A stretch of DNA of 10,563 bases from GCA-002784865 sp035646815 (GCA_035646815.1 DASRON010000045.1:1-10563); one strand, 5' to 3'; shown: positions 1-6,807, numbered from the stretch's first letter. Notes: generated by a model from the sequence alone, not told the origin. Program-made: numbers and translations.

Positions 1-407
1 GTATCGGTTCTTTTGAAAAAGAACTAAAAAAACTTGCTGGGGGAACAATTGAGTTCTTAGGAGAATTGACTGACAGAGAGCTTTCGTATTATTATGAGAA
101 TTGTAAGGCTTTAATTTTTCCAGGGATTGAGGAATTTGGACTAGTTATGGTTGAAGCTCAGTCTTTTGGAAAGCCAGTAATAGCATATAAAAAAGGCGGA
201 GCACTAGACATTTTAAAAGAAGGAGTTACAGGCACATTTTTTACTAAGCAAAACGTTTCATCCTTAAAAAAAGTATTGAAAAGCTTTAATAACAAAAGAT
301 ATAATAGTTTATTATTAAGAAATAATGCTAAAAGATTTTCTTTTAACATATTTGAAAAAGAACTTAAAAAGTTTATAAAAAAGAGCTTAAAAAATAAAAT
401 AAAATGA
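1..407 (+). CDS. GT4-family glycosyltransferase, C-terminal part (5' end outside window)
   Basis: The reading frame is open from base 3, so this is the C-terminal part of a longer gene and the TTG at 66 is not a real start. It encodes about 134 residues. The visible sequence matches the nucleotide-sugar-binding half of GT-B glycosyltransferases of family GT4: a segment reading IEFLGELTDREL, then an FPGIEEFGLVMVEAQSFGKP stretch containing the EEFG-x4-E signature that contacts the donor nucleotide sugar, then VIAY and a GG-A-LD turn. This spelling resembles WbaZ-type mannosyltransferases, which use GDP-mannose. The next gene, manC, makes GDP-mannose and starts inside this gene's stop codon (ATGA at 404-407), which fits a shared pathway. 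Likely role: cytoplasmic-face transfer of a sugar, possibly mannose, onto a lipid-linked polysaccharide intermediate. The GT4 family call is secure; donor and acceptor are inferred. Confidence 0.9.
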   Translation, partial: IGSFEKELKKLAGGTIEFLGELTDRELSYYYENCKALIFPGIEEFGLVMVEAQSFGKPVIAYKKGGALDILKEGVTGTFFTKQNVSSLKKVLKSFNNKRYNSLLLRNNAKRFSFNIFEKELKKFIKKSLKNKIK

Positions 408-1489
408 AAGTTGTAATTTTTGCAGGAGGAGTAGGAACAAGACTCTGGCCTTTATCAAGAAAAAATACCCCTAAGCAATTTGAAAAAATTGTCGGAAACA
501 AATCAATGCTTCAAATAGCAGTTAAAAAGCTTTTTCCAGAGTTTTCCTGGAATGATATCTATATTTCAACAGGAATTCATTATGAAGACATTGTCAGAGA
601 GCAGTTAACAGAACTTCCTTCAAATAATATAATCGTTGAACCTGAGATGAGAGATGTAGGGCCTGCAGTTGGACTAATAACTGCCCTTTTTGAAAAAGAA
701 GATCCTGATGAACCAATTGCTTTACTTTGGGGAAGTGATCATCTTGTAAAAAATGAGAAAGTTTTTAGAAATGCTTTAAGAGCAGCTGAAAAGTTAGTTT
801 TAGAAGATCCTGAAAAAATTGTTTTTATTGGTCAGAAGCCAAGGTTTGCAAATCAAAACTTAGGATATATTGAATATGGTGAAAAAGTAAAAGATATTGG
901 AGATATTCCTGTGTCAAAATTTGTCGGTTTTGAATATAGACCGCATTTATCAACTGCAGAGCGCTTTCTAAAAGATGGAAGGCATTCCTGGAACTTAGGA
1001 TATTTTGTTACAACTCCAAGATTTTTATGGAAATTATTTGAAAAATTTGCCCCGTCACTTTTTAAAGATCTTGAGAAAATAAATAAAGCATATAAAACAA
1101 AAGATTATGAAAAAGTACTTTCTGAAATTTATCCAAAAATAGAAAAAATATCTTTTGATAATGCTGTGCTTGAAAAAATAAATCCTTCAAATGGATTAGT
1201 GTTATCAGTTGATATTGGCTGGAGTGATATAGGTGCATGGGAAGCATTAAAAGAAGCATTATCAGAAACAGCTGATGAAAACGTTACAAAAGGAAAAGTA
1301 ATGATTGAAGATTCAAGAGATTGCCTAGTTTTCAATTTTACAAATCAACTAACTGTTGGAATTGATCTTGAAGAATTATTAGTAATTAATACTAGTGATG
1401 TTATTTTAGTTTGTCCTAAAAAATCAGTTCCTAAAATAAAAAAACTAGTTGAGAGTTTAACGGGAACTCCCCTTGAGTATTTAACCTAA
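404..1489 (+). CDS. manC: Mannose-1-phosphate guanylyltransferase (GDP-mannose pyrophosphorylase)
   Basis: Catalyses GTP + mannose-1-phosphate to GDP-mannose + diphosphate, supplying activated mannose for surface glycans. At 361 residues it is the single-domain form, without the phosphomannose isomerase half of the bifunctional ManC/AlgA proteins. Visible signatures: the nucleotidyltransferase loop FAGGVGTRLWPLSR at residues 6-19 followed by PKQF (23-26); GSDH at 110-113 in place of the usual metal-binding ADH; GYIEYG at 154-159; WNLGYF at 196-201 (WNSGMF in most members); DNAVLEK at 252-258; GWSDIGAW at 272-279. The motif normally read as EP-x2-RNTAPA is EPEMRDVGPA here, a modest divergence. 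The start ATG overlaps the previous stop by 4 bases and no Shine-Dalgarno sequence is visible, so translation is probably coupled. The sugar transferase follows after 2 bases. Family and reaction are well supported; a related sugar-1-phosphate substrate is not excluded. Confidence 0.93.
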   Translation: MKVVIFAGGVGTRLWPLSRKNTPKQFEKIVGNKSMLQIAVKKLFPEFSWNDIYISTGIHYEDIVREQLTELPSNNIIVEPEMRDVGPAVGLITALFEKEDPDEPIALLWGSDHLVKNEKVFRNALRAAEKLVLEDPEKIVFIGQKPRFANQNLGYIEYGEKVKDIGDIPVSKFVGFEYRPHLSTAERFLKDGRHSWNLGYFVTTPRFLWKLFEKFAPSLFKDLEKINKAYKTKDYEKVLSEIYPKIEKISFDNAVLEKINPSNGLVLSVDIGWSDIGAWEALKEALSETADENVTKGKVMIEDSRDCLVFNFTNQLTVGIDLEELLVINTSDVILVCPKKSVPKIKKLVESLTGTPLEYLT

Positions 1490-1491
1490 AT

Positions 1492-2157
1492 ATGCCTTAT
1501 ATAGAAATAAAAAAAAGCGTTTTTTACGAAACAACTAAAAGAATTTTAGATATTATTTTTTCTTTAACTCTTTTAATAATTTTTTCACCAGTAATAGCAC
1601 TTGTCACAATTGCTGTAAAGCTTGATTCAAGAGGACCAATCTTAGCTGATACACCTGAAAGAGTAGGAAGAAACGGTAAGCCTTTTAAAATGTATAAGTT
1701 TAGATCAATGATTCAAAATGCTCATGAAATTTTAAGAAATAATCCTAAATTTTCTGAATATTACAATGAATATAAAAAAGGAAGTTATAAGTTAAAAGAT
1801 GATCCTCGTATAACAAAAGCAGGTCATTTTATAAGAAAGCATTCTTTAGATGAAGTTCCTCAGTTTGTAAATATTTTAAATGGAGATATGAGTTTAGTTG
1901 GACCAAGAGCATATTATCCAGATGAACTTCGTGAACAACAAAAAAAATATCCTAATACTCGTGATTCTGTAAAGGTGGTGCTTTCGGTAAGACCAGGGCT
2001 AACTGGTTATTGGCAGGTTTCAGGAAGAAGTGAAATTAATTTTGATAAAAGAATAGAAATGGATGCACAATATGTAAAAAAAAGATCTGTTTTATATGAC
2101 CTTTTTATAATTCTAAAAACTCCCTGGGCAATGATCTCAGGAAAAGGTGCTCTTTAG
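1492..2157 (+). CDS. Polyprenyl-phosphate sugar-1-phosphate transferase (bacterial sugar transferase, small monotopic type)
   Basis: Belongs to the bacterial sugar transferase family (Pfam PF02397; WcaJ, PglC, RfbP), which moves a sugar-1-phosphate from a nucleotide sugar to undecaprenyl phosphate at the membrane and so starts surface polysaccharide assembly. The 221 residues are essentially the catalytic core: there is a single N-terminal hydrophobic segment (about residues 19-41) carrying the Ser32-Pro33 pair that breaks the re-entrant helix in PglC. The four extra N-terminal membrane helices of WcaJ/WbaP are absent. Core motifs are KFRSM (69-73), DDPRITKAG (103-111), the catalytic Asp-Glu pair at 120-121 in SLDEVPQF, GDMSLVGPR (131-139) and RPGLTGYWQVSGRS (167-180). 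The sugar specificity cannot be read from sequence. It closes the polysaccharide operon 2 bases after manC. Confidence 0.93.
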   Translation: MPYIEIKKSVFYETTKRILDIIFSLTLLIIFSPVIALVTIAVKLDSRGPILADTPERVGRNGKPFKMYKFRSMIQNAHEILRNNPKFSEYYNEYKKGSYKLKDDPRITKAGHFIRKHSLDEVPQFVNILNGDMSLVGPRAYYPDELREQQKKYPNTRDSVKVVLSVRPGLTGYWQVSGRSEINFDKRIEMDAQYVKKRSVLYDLFIILKTPWAMISGKGAL

Positions 2158-2178
2158 AAAATTCACCGATTAATATAA

Positions 2179-2192
2179 AACCTTACAAGGTT
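2179..2192 (-). terminator. Weak hairpin, possible terminator of the toxin-antitoxin operon
   Basis: An inverted repeat with 5-base arms, AACCT and AGGTT around a 4-base loop, lies about 50 bases beyond the toxin stop codon. On the minus strand it is followed by a T-rich run (TTATATTAAT), as in a weak intrinsic terminator; on the plus strand no T-run follows. The stem is short and AT-rich, so this is a low-confidence call. The rest of the 83-base convergent gap (2158-2240) shows only a short TCA triplet run. Confidence 0.25.
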
Positions 2193-2240
2193 GTCTAGCC
2201 TCATCATCATTATTTCTTTCTAATATGTTTTGTATTAAGG

Positions 2241-2498
2241 TTATTGGTAAATTTGATGTGTTCCAACTGAATGAAACCAAATAATATTTTTACTGGCAAA
2301 CTCAAAAATTATTCTATATTGATAATCTATAGAGAATGAATAATATTCTTTAAGTTTCCCTGAAAGTTTATGGGCTTTAAGCTTTGGGTCAAATGGATCT
2401 TTTCTAAAGGTTTTTTCTTTCTTTTCAGCTTCAAGTTTAATTTTATTAGGTAGTTTCTTATACTCTTTTGCAAATTTGCTTGAGTAATAAATTTTCAT
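2241..2498 (-). CDS. Type II toxin, RelE/YafQ-like mRNA interferase
   Basis: An 85-residue RelE/ParE-superfamily toxin; relatives cleave mRNA in the ribosomal A site. The N-terminus has the usual lysine-rich helices (FAKEYKKLP at 9-17) and the C-terminal sheet reads HKLSGKLKEYYSFSIDYQYR (43-62) and SVGTHQIY (77-84), a close fit to the YafQ-like pattern H-x-L-x-G ... G-x-H. His43 and His81 sit where YafQ has catalytic His50 and His87, and Arg62 matches the conserved RelE-family arginine. The position of YafQ His63 is Ser56 and that of Asp67 is Gln60, so the active site is not identical. The gene starts 8 bases after the antitoxin stop on the same strand, without a clear Shine-Dalgarno sequence, consistent with coupled translation. 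Toxin class is confident; activity and target are inferred. Confidence 0.88.
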   Translation of the reverse strand: MKIYYSSKFAKEYKKLPNKIKLEAEKKEKTFRKDPFDPKLKAHKLSGKLKEYYSFSIDYQYRIIFEFASKNIIWFHSVGTHQIYQ

Positions 2499-2506
2499 TT
2501 AAAAAA

Positions 2507-2722
2507 TTAACGGAGATTAGAAAGAGACTTTAAAAGTTTTCCACGTCCTTTTTTTAATTCCTTTTTACTTTCTTTCAATTCTTCAGCAAAACGACCCTCA
2601 ATCCAAAGCCTTAAGAGATTTCGGAAAAACTCACTTTTACTTGCATAATGGCCAAAACTAAGCTCTTTTTCAACAATAGAATTTAACTCAGTTGGTAAAG
2701 AGATGTTTACGATTGCTCTCAT
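2507..2722 (-). CDS. Ribbon-helix-helix antitoxin / autorepressor (CopG/ParD-like)
   Basis: A 71-residue protein placed directly upstream of the toxin, the usual antitoxin-first order. Residues 3-9 (AIVNISL) form the predicted DNA-contacting beta strand of a ribbon-helix-helix fold; the first helix runs through about 11-22, followed by a GHYASKSEFFR turn and second helix at 24-34, a segment typical of CopG/ParD antitoxins. The C-terminal third (about 44-71) is lysine- and glutamate-rich and probably unfolds to wrap the toxin. It is predicted to neutralise the toxin and repress the operon by binding the 19-base palindrome just upstream of its own start. The pair sits in opposite orientation between two unrelated plus-strand operons, as expected of an independently mobile module, but no flanking direct repeats were seen. 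Confidence 0.87.
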   Translation of the reverse strand: MRAIVNISLPTELNSIVEKELSFGHYASKSEFFRNLLRLWIEGRFAEELKESKKELKKGRGKLLKSLSNLR

Positions 2723-2723
2723 A

Positions 2724-2742
2724 TGTAATAAATTGTATTACA
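2724..2742. promoter_or_regulatory. Palindromic operator for the toxin-antitoxin operon
   Basis: A perfect 6-base inverted repeat, TGTAAT and ATTACA separated by 7 bases, ends 1 base upstream of the antitoxin start and covers the -10 box of its promoter. Ribbon-helix-helix antitoxins bind short palindromes of this kind as dimers or tetramers, so the likely role is negative autoregulation by the antitoxin and toxin complex. The palindrome and its position are seen directly; the binding protein is inferred. Confidence 0.65.
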
Positions 2743-2760
2743 AAAATATTGCTTTGTCAA
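2732..2760 (-). promoter_or_regulatory. Sigma-70-type promoter of the toxin-antitoxin operon
   Basis: On the minus strand a perfect -35 box TTGACA (2760-2755) is followed, after a 17-base spacer, by TACAAT (2737-2732), one mismatch from TATAAT. Transcription would begin near 2725, giving a leader of only about 0-4 bases before the antitoxin ATG at 2722, so the mRNA is predicted to be leaderless or nearly so. Confidence 0.8.
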
Positions 2761-2787
2761 TGAGTATTGCCAGTAACCTTAGCCATA

Positions 2788-2817
2788 TTGACAGGCTCAT
2801 GTAGTTTCTACTATGAT
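2788..2817 (+). promoter_or_regulatory. Sigma-70-type promoter of the DUF4012 protein-recO operon
   Basis: TTGACA at 2788-2793, an 18-base spacer, then TATGAT at 2812-2817. The -10 box ends 7 bases before the ATG at 2825, so the first transcribed base should be at or next to the start codon (leaderless mRNA). The spacer contains a small inverted repeat, GTAG-TTT-CTAC (2801-2811), which may be incidental. The promoter diverges from that of the toxin-antitoxin operon; 27 bases separate the two -35 boxes. Confidence 0.72.
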
Positions 2818-2824
2818 ATAGCTT

Positions 2825-4801
2825 ATGGACGGTTTTCAAAAGATTGATCTTGAAGCTAATACAAATGAAGTAGCAGATACAAATAAAGGGGAAGTAAAAG
2901 AAATGCCAGTATCAAGAAGGAAACGCATTAATTTTAAGAATTTTTTAAAGAGTAAAAAAGGAAAGGTAATAGCAGGAGTGCTTGTAATTTTTATTCTTTT
3001 TTCAGTCTTTGGAGTAATTCTTCCTGCAAAAGCTGCTTATTCTTCAGCACAAAAAACTATTGCTCAAGCAAAGATAGCAGCAGATGCTGTTAAAAAACAA
3101 AATGTAGATCTTGCTTCAGTTGAGCTTGCAAAAACAAAGGACTCACTTACTCAAACTAAAAAAGATTTAGATAAGATGAGTTATTTTGCCTATATTCCCT
3201 TGGCAAGCGGCTATTATAGCGATGCAAAACATCTTGTAAATGCAGGATTTAACGGACTTAATGCATCAGTAATAATGGTTGATTCTGTAAAGCCATACGC
3301 AGATGTTTTGGGTCTTAAAGGGCAGGGTAGTTTTGTAATGGGTTCTGCGGAAGAAAGAGTAAAAACAGCAGTTACAACAATGGGAAAGATTACTCCTAAA
3401 ATTGACGATATTGCAAACGAATTAAATAAGGCAAAAGAAGAAATAGATAAAGTAAATCCTGATAGATATCCATCATTTTTAGTAGGAAAAAATATTAGCG
3501 AACAAATAACAAAAGCAAAAAAATTAGTAGATGAAGGAGTAACTTTTGTAGATGAAGCAAAACCGCTTATTAAGGTTCTACCAGAAATTTTAGGTGATAC
3601 AGAAGAGAAAAAATACTTAGTTCTTTTTCAAAATGATAAAGAAATAAGACCAACTGGTGGTTTTATTACAGCTTATGCGATTTTTAGGTTTGATAAAGGA
3701 ATAGTTCATGTTGATACATCTTCTGATATTTATGAACTTGATGATACGATTTCCGGAAAACCGGTTGCTCCAAAACCCCTTTTGCAATATCTTCCCAGTG
3801 TGCCAAGACTTAACCTAAGAGATACAAATCTTTCTCCTGATTTTATCCTTTCAATGAAGGAGTTTAATAAACTTTATGATAAAGCTCCGTCTTCTGCTGA
3901 TGTAGACGGAATAATTGCTGTTAATACAAGAGCCTTGGTTGCGGCAATGGATATCTTAGGAGATATTGAGACAAATGGAACTAAATTTACCACCAAAATT
4001 GATCCAAGATGTGATTGTCCGCAGGTAATCTATATGCTTGAGGTATTTTCAGATAAACCAGTCCAAGGAACAAGAACAAATAGAAAGGGAATTATTGGAG
4101 ATTTGATGTACGCAATTATGAATAAAGCTTTTTCATCTTCTCCAAAACTTTATTGGGGACCATTATTTCAGGAAATGATAACACAAACTTCTGAAAAAAA
4201 TGTTCTTTTTTACTCATATAATAAAGATGCACAATTAGGATTTGAAGCACTTAATGCTTCAGGCAGAATAATGCCATTTGAAGGAGATTATTTGCATATA
4301 AACGAAGCAAACTTTGGAGGAGCAAAATCAAATATGTTTGTTTCAGAAACAGTTGATCAAAATTATGATATCAGTAGTGACGGGACTATTACAAAAACAG
4401 TAACTGTTGACTATAAAAATCCCTATCCACCATCTGATTGTAATTTAGAGCGTGGAAATCTTTGTTTAAATGCAGTTTTAAGAGATTGGTTTAGAGTATA
4501 TGTGCCAAAAGGAAGTAAGCTTGTAGACATAAAAGGATCTGAAGTAAAAGTTACAACTTATGATGAATTAGACAAAACAGTTTTTGATGGATTCTTAACT
4601 GTAAGACCAAAAGGAGCGGCAAAATTAACAATTACTTATAAACTTCCCTTTAAGCTTGAAAAGGGTTCCCCGCTTCCTCTTCTTGTGCAAAAACAGTCAG
4701 GAACTGATAGCTTTGAATATACGATTTCAAATAAAGGTAAACAAATAGATAAGTTTAAACTTGCAACAGATAAAGAACTTAAATTATCTCTCCCAAGATA
4801 A
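2825..4801 (+). CDS. DUF4012-family membrane-anchored extracellular protein
   Basis: A 658-residue protein of a family of unknown function (DUF4012) frequent in Patescibacteria and Actinobacteria, often near surface polysaccharide genes. A basic cytoplasmic tail (RRKRINFKNFLKSKKGK, 31-47) precedes one membrane helix at about 48-66, so the remainder should be outside. Residues about 70-250 are helical and lysine/alanine-rich with coiled-coil character. The family hallmark follows: KKYLVLFQNDKEIRPTGGF (about 262-280), with RPTGG at 275-279. There are only four cysteines, all extracellular: C396 and C398 in a CDC motif, C539 and C547. The first ATG is preferred because a strong promoter ends 7 bases before it. 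An in-frame ATG at 2903 (Met27) preceded by AAGGGGAAG (2886-2894) is an alternative start that would keep the membrane anchor. recO follows after 2 bases. Biochemical function is unknown. Confidence 0.9.
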   Translation: MDGFQKIDLEANTNEVADTNKGEVKEMPVSRRKRINFKNFLKSKKGKVIAGVLVIFILFSVFGVILPAKAAYSSAQKTIAQAKIAADAVKKQNVDLASVELAKTKDSLTQTKKDLDKMSYFAYIPLASGYYSDAKHLVNAGFNGLNASVIMVDSVKPYADVLGLKGQGSFVMGSAEERVKTAVTTMGKITPKIDDIANELNKAKEEIDKVNPDRYPSFLVGKNISEQITKAKKLVDEGVTFVDEAKPLIKVLPEILGDTEEKKYLVLFQNDKEIRPTGGFITAYAIFRFDKGIVHVDTSSDIYELDDTISGKPVAPKPLLQYLPSVPRLNLRDTNLSPDFILSMKEFNKLYDKAPSSADVDGIIAVNTRALVAAMDILGDIETNGTKFTTKIDPRCDCPQVIYMLEVFSDKPVQGTRTNRKGIIGDLMYAIMNKAFSSSPKLYWGPLFQEMITQTSEKNVLFYSYNKDAQLGFEALNASGRIMPFEGDYLHINEANFGGAKSNMFVSETVDQNYDISSDGTITKTVTVDYKNPYPPSDCNLERGNLCLNAVLRDWFRVYVPKGSKLVDIKGSEVKVTTYDELDKTVFDGFLTVRPKGAAKLTITYKLPFKLEKGSPLPLLVQKQSGTDSFEYTISNKGKQIDKFKLATDKELKLSLPR

Positions 4802-4803
4802 TT

Positions 4804-5346
4804 ATGAAAACCTATAAAACGGAAGGGATTGTTATAAGAAGGCGAAATCTTGGTGAGGCAGATAAAATAGTAACAATCTTTACAAGAAAATTTGGAAAAC
4901 TTCAAGTGAAGGCACCAGGAGTAAGAAAAATAACTAGCAGAAGATCTCCCCATATTGAATTACTAAACCACGTATCCCTTTCTTTATATATAGGAAGAAA
5001 TCTTCCCATAATTACAGAAGCAGAATCAATAGATACTTTTTCAGATATAAAAGTAGATTTAAAAAAAGTTGCAGCTGCTTATCATTTATGTGAGCTTATT
5101 GATAATCTTTGTCCTGAAAATCAGGAAAATTACGAAGTCTTTATGTTATTAAAAGATACTTTTTCAAAACTTACAAACGGAGTAGATAAAAAAGAATTAG
5201 TTAGAGGTTTTGAGTTAAATTTATTATCAATGCTTGGCTATATAAAATCTATTCCTGTTTCTTCTTCTTTTGAAACAATACCTTTTATAGAAGAGCTTTT
5301 AGAAAAAAAGTTAAAAGCAAGACAAATCGCTCCTTTTTTAAGTTAG
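4804..5346 (+). CDS. recO: DNA repair protein RecO, short form
   Basis: RecO acts in the RecFOR pathway, loading RecA onto SSB-coated single-stranded DNA and annealing strands during gap repair. The N-terminal OB-fold domain is clear: TEGIVIRRRNLGEADKIVTI (6-25), then the FTRKFGKLQVKAPGVRK stretch (26-42) and SRRSPHIELLNH (46-57), matching the family's GIVL-x-GE-x-D and GK-x-GARK motifs. A helical domain follows (about 83-145), with the conserved LLSMLGY at 140-146. At 180 residues it is about 60 shorter than E. coli RecO (about 240). After LGY the usual C-x2-C zinc-binding insert is missing and the chain passes straight into a last helix. There is no sign of a frameshift: the stop is clean and glyQS begins 38 bases on. 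No Shine-Dalgarno sequence is visible; translation is probably coupled to the upstream gene, 2 bases away. Confidence 0.87.
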   Translation: MKTYKTEGIVIRRRNLGEADKIVTIFTRKFGKLQVKAPGVRKITSRRSPHIELLNHVSLSLYIGRNLPIITEAESIDTFSDIKVDLKKVAAAYHLCELIDNLCPENQENYEVFMLLKDTFSKLTNGVDKKELVRGFELNLLSMLGYIKSIPVSSSFETIPFIEELLEKKLKARQIAPFLS

Positions 5347-5372
5347 TTCTTTTTAAATTTCTTCTTTTTTGT

Positions 5373-5378
5373 TATGAT
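5373..5378 (+). promoter_or_regulatory. Probable -10 box for glyQS
   Basis: TATGAT lies 6 bases before the glyQS ATG, the same spacing and sequence as upstream of the DUF4012 gene. The upstream stretch (5347-5372) is T-rich with no good TTGACA match at 16-18 bases, so the -35 contact is weak or absent. Some transcription probably also reads through from recO. If used, it would give a leaderless glyQS mRNA. Confidence 0.45.
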
Positions 5379-5384
5379 TAGCCT

Positions 5385-6773
5385 ATGGAAAATGATCTAA
5401 TGGATAAAGTAGTTGCTCTTGCAAAAAGACGTGGTTTTGTTTTTCCTGGATCTTCAATTTATGGAGGACTTGCTAATTCATGGGATTATGGACCAATTGG
5501 GGTTGAGCTTAAAAACAATGTTAAAAAAATTTGGTGGCATCATTATGTTCATTTAAGAGATGATATGGTTGGACTTGATGCGGCAATTTTAATGCATCCT
5601 AAAACCTGGGAAGCATCAGGGCATATAGCAGCATTTGGAGATCCTCTAATGGATTGCAGAAGTTGCAAAATGAGATGGAGAGCAGATAAGTTGCTGGAAG
5701 AAAAAATAGGTGTAGAAAAAGTTGCTGGAAAAAGTTTTAGTGATTTATCAAGATTAATAAAAGAAGAAAAAATAAAGTGTCCTAATTGCGGAAAAAATGA
5801 TTTCACGAAGATAAGAAACTTTAATTTAATGTTTAAAACTTTTCAGGGAGTAACTGAAGACTCGGAATCGCTTATTTATCTTCGTCCGGAAACTGCTCAG
5901 GGAATTTTTGTTAATTTTAAAAATATAATGGATGTATACAGAAAAAAACTTCCTTTTGGAATTGCTCAAATAGGAAAAGCTTTTAGAAATGAAATAACTC
6001 CGGGAAATTTTATCTTCAGAACAAGAGAATTTGAACAAATGGAAATTGAATATTTTTTTAATCCTGAGAAAAGCGACTGGAAAAAGCTATATGAAGAACT
6101 AAAGAAAGAAAGCTGGGCTTTTATTGGCAAACTTGGAATTAAAAAAGATAATTTAAGATTAAGAGATCATGAGAAAGATGAGTTATCACATTATTCTAAA
6201 GGAACAACAGACATAGAATATAAGTTTCCATTTGGTTGGGGAGAGCTGTGTGCAGCAGTTGCTTATCGAACTGATTATGATTTAAATCAGCACGAAAAAT
6301 TTTCAGGAGTAGATTTAAAAGTTCAGGATGAATCTGGAGAAAAATATACACCTCATGTTATGGAACCCAGTTTTGGAGCTGACAGGCTTACGTTAACAGT
6401 TTTAATAGATGCATATAGCGAAGAAGAAGTTAAAGGACAAAAAAGAGTATTTATGAAGTTTTTACCAAGAGTTGCTCCTGTTAAAGTTGCTGTTTTCCCA
6501 CTTTTAGCAAATAAAGAGAATTTAGTAAAAAAAGCAAAAGATTTATATAAAACACTAAAACAAGAAATAAATGGATTAGTTGTGTTTGATGACAGGGGAA
6601 ATATTGGCAAGAGATACTTTGCTCAAGATGAAATAGGCACACCTTTTTGTATAACAGTTGATTTTCAAAGCTTAGAAGATGAAGCAGTAACTGTTAGAGA
6701 TAGAGATACTACAAAACAAGATAGAATAAAAATTAAAGATTTAACATCCTATTTACAAGAAAAACTTTCTTAA
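5385..6773 (+). CDS. glyQS: Glycine--tRNA ligase, single-chain (alpha2, eukaryote/archaeal-type)
   Basis: Charges tRNA-Gly with glycine. At 462 residues it is the homodimeric class II GlyRS found in archaea, eukaryotes and some bacteria, not the bacterial alpha2beta2 enzyme. Visible features: the N-terminal RRGFVFPGSSIYGGLANSWD stretch (15-34); a zinc-knuckle insertion with C91-x2-C94 and C132-x2-C135; RPETAQGIF (167-175); class II motif 2 as FRNEITP (200-206) and RTREFEQMEIE (212-222); GELCAAVAYRTDYDL (286-300), where GEL and RTDYDL are family hallmarks; motif 3 as EPSFGADRL (327-335). Residues about 363-460 are the anticodon-binding domain, including VFDDRGNIGKRY and DEIGTPF. The ATG at 5385 is chosen over Met6 because a TATGAT box ends 6 bases upstream, although neither start has a Shine-Dalgarno sequence. 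The standard code in this window means no special link to UGA-glycine recoding. Confidence 0.97.
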   Translation: MENDLMDKVVALAKRRGFVFPGSSIYGGLANSWDYGPIGVELKNNVKKIWWHHYVHLRDDMVGLDAAILMHPKTWEASGHIAAFGDPLMDCRSCKMRWRADKLLEEKIGVEKVAGKSFSDLSRLIKEEKIKCPNCGKNDFTKIRNFNLMFKTFQGVTEDSESLIYLRPETAQGIFVNFKNIMDVYRKKLPFGIAQIGKAFRNEITPGNFIFRTREFEQMEIEYFFNPEKSDWKKLYEELKKESWAFIGKLGIKKDNLRLRDHEKDELSHYSKGTTDIEYKFPFGWGELCAAVAYRTDYDLNQHEKFSGVDLKVQDESGEKYTPHVMEPSFGADRLTLTVLIDAYSEEEVKGQKRVFMKFLPRVAPVKVAVFPLLANKENLVKKAKDLYKTLKQEINGLVVFDDRGNIGKRYFAQDEIGTPFCITVDFQSLEDEAVTVRDRDTTKQDRIKIKDLTSYLQEKLS

Positions 6774-6777
6774 TATC

Positions 6778-6807
6778 TTGACAGACTAAATATTTTTCCT
6801 CTATTAT
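6778..6807 (+). promoter_or_regulatory. Sigma-70-type promoter of the small exported protein gene
   Basis: TTGACA at 6778-6783 begins 4 bases after the glyQS stop codon; an 18-base spacer leads to TATTAT at 6802-6807. The -10 box ends 7 bases before the ATG at 6815, so a leaderless transcript is predicted, as for the DUF4012 gene. No intrinsic terminator was seen in the 41-base gap after glyQS, so readthrough is also possible. Confidence 0.68.

Noticed and set aside
66..68. TTG at 66 as start of a 113-residue protein
   Set aside because: The frame is open to the left edge and the upstream codons continue the GT4 glycosyltransferase domain, so this is an internal codon.
158..349. Minus-strand open frame of 63 codons
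   Set aside because: It lies wholly inside the glycosyltransferase gene, antisense, with no start signal and low-complexity content.
1062..1335. Two overlapping minus-strand open frames inside manC
   Set aside because: They are antisense to a strongly conserved gene and show no domain or ribosome binding site.
2199..2212. TCA triplet run as a repeat or array remnant
   Set aside because: Only about three to four units; no spacer structure and no longer copies elsewhere in the window.
4636..4953. Minus-strand open frame of 105 codons across the DUF4012-recO junction
   Set aside because: It is antisense to two real coding ends; the composition is serine/phenylalanine/cysteine-rich as expected of a shadow frame.
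5549..6610. Several minus-strand open frames within glyQS (5549-5806, 5826-6038, 6353-6610)
   Set aside because: All are antisense to conserved class II synthetase motifs.
5385..6773. Possible recoding of UGA as glycine, as in Gracilibacteria and SR1
   Set aside because: TGA acts as a normal stop at the ATGA junctions at 404-407, 8799-8802 and 9080-9083, and no coding frame contains internal TGA.
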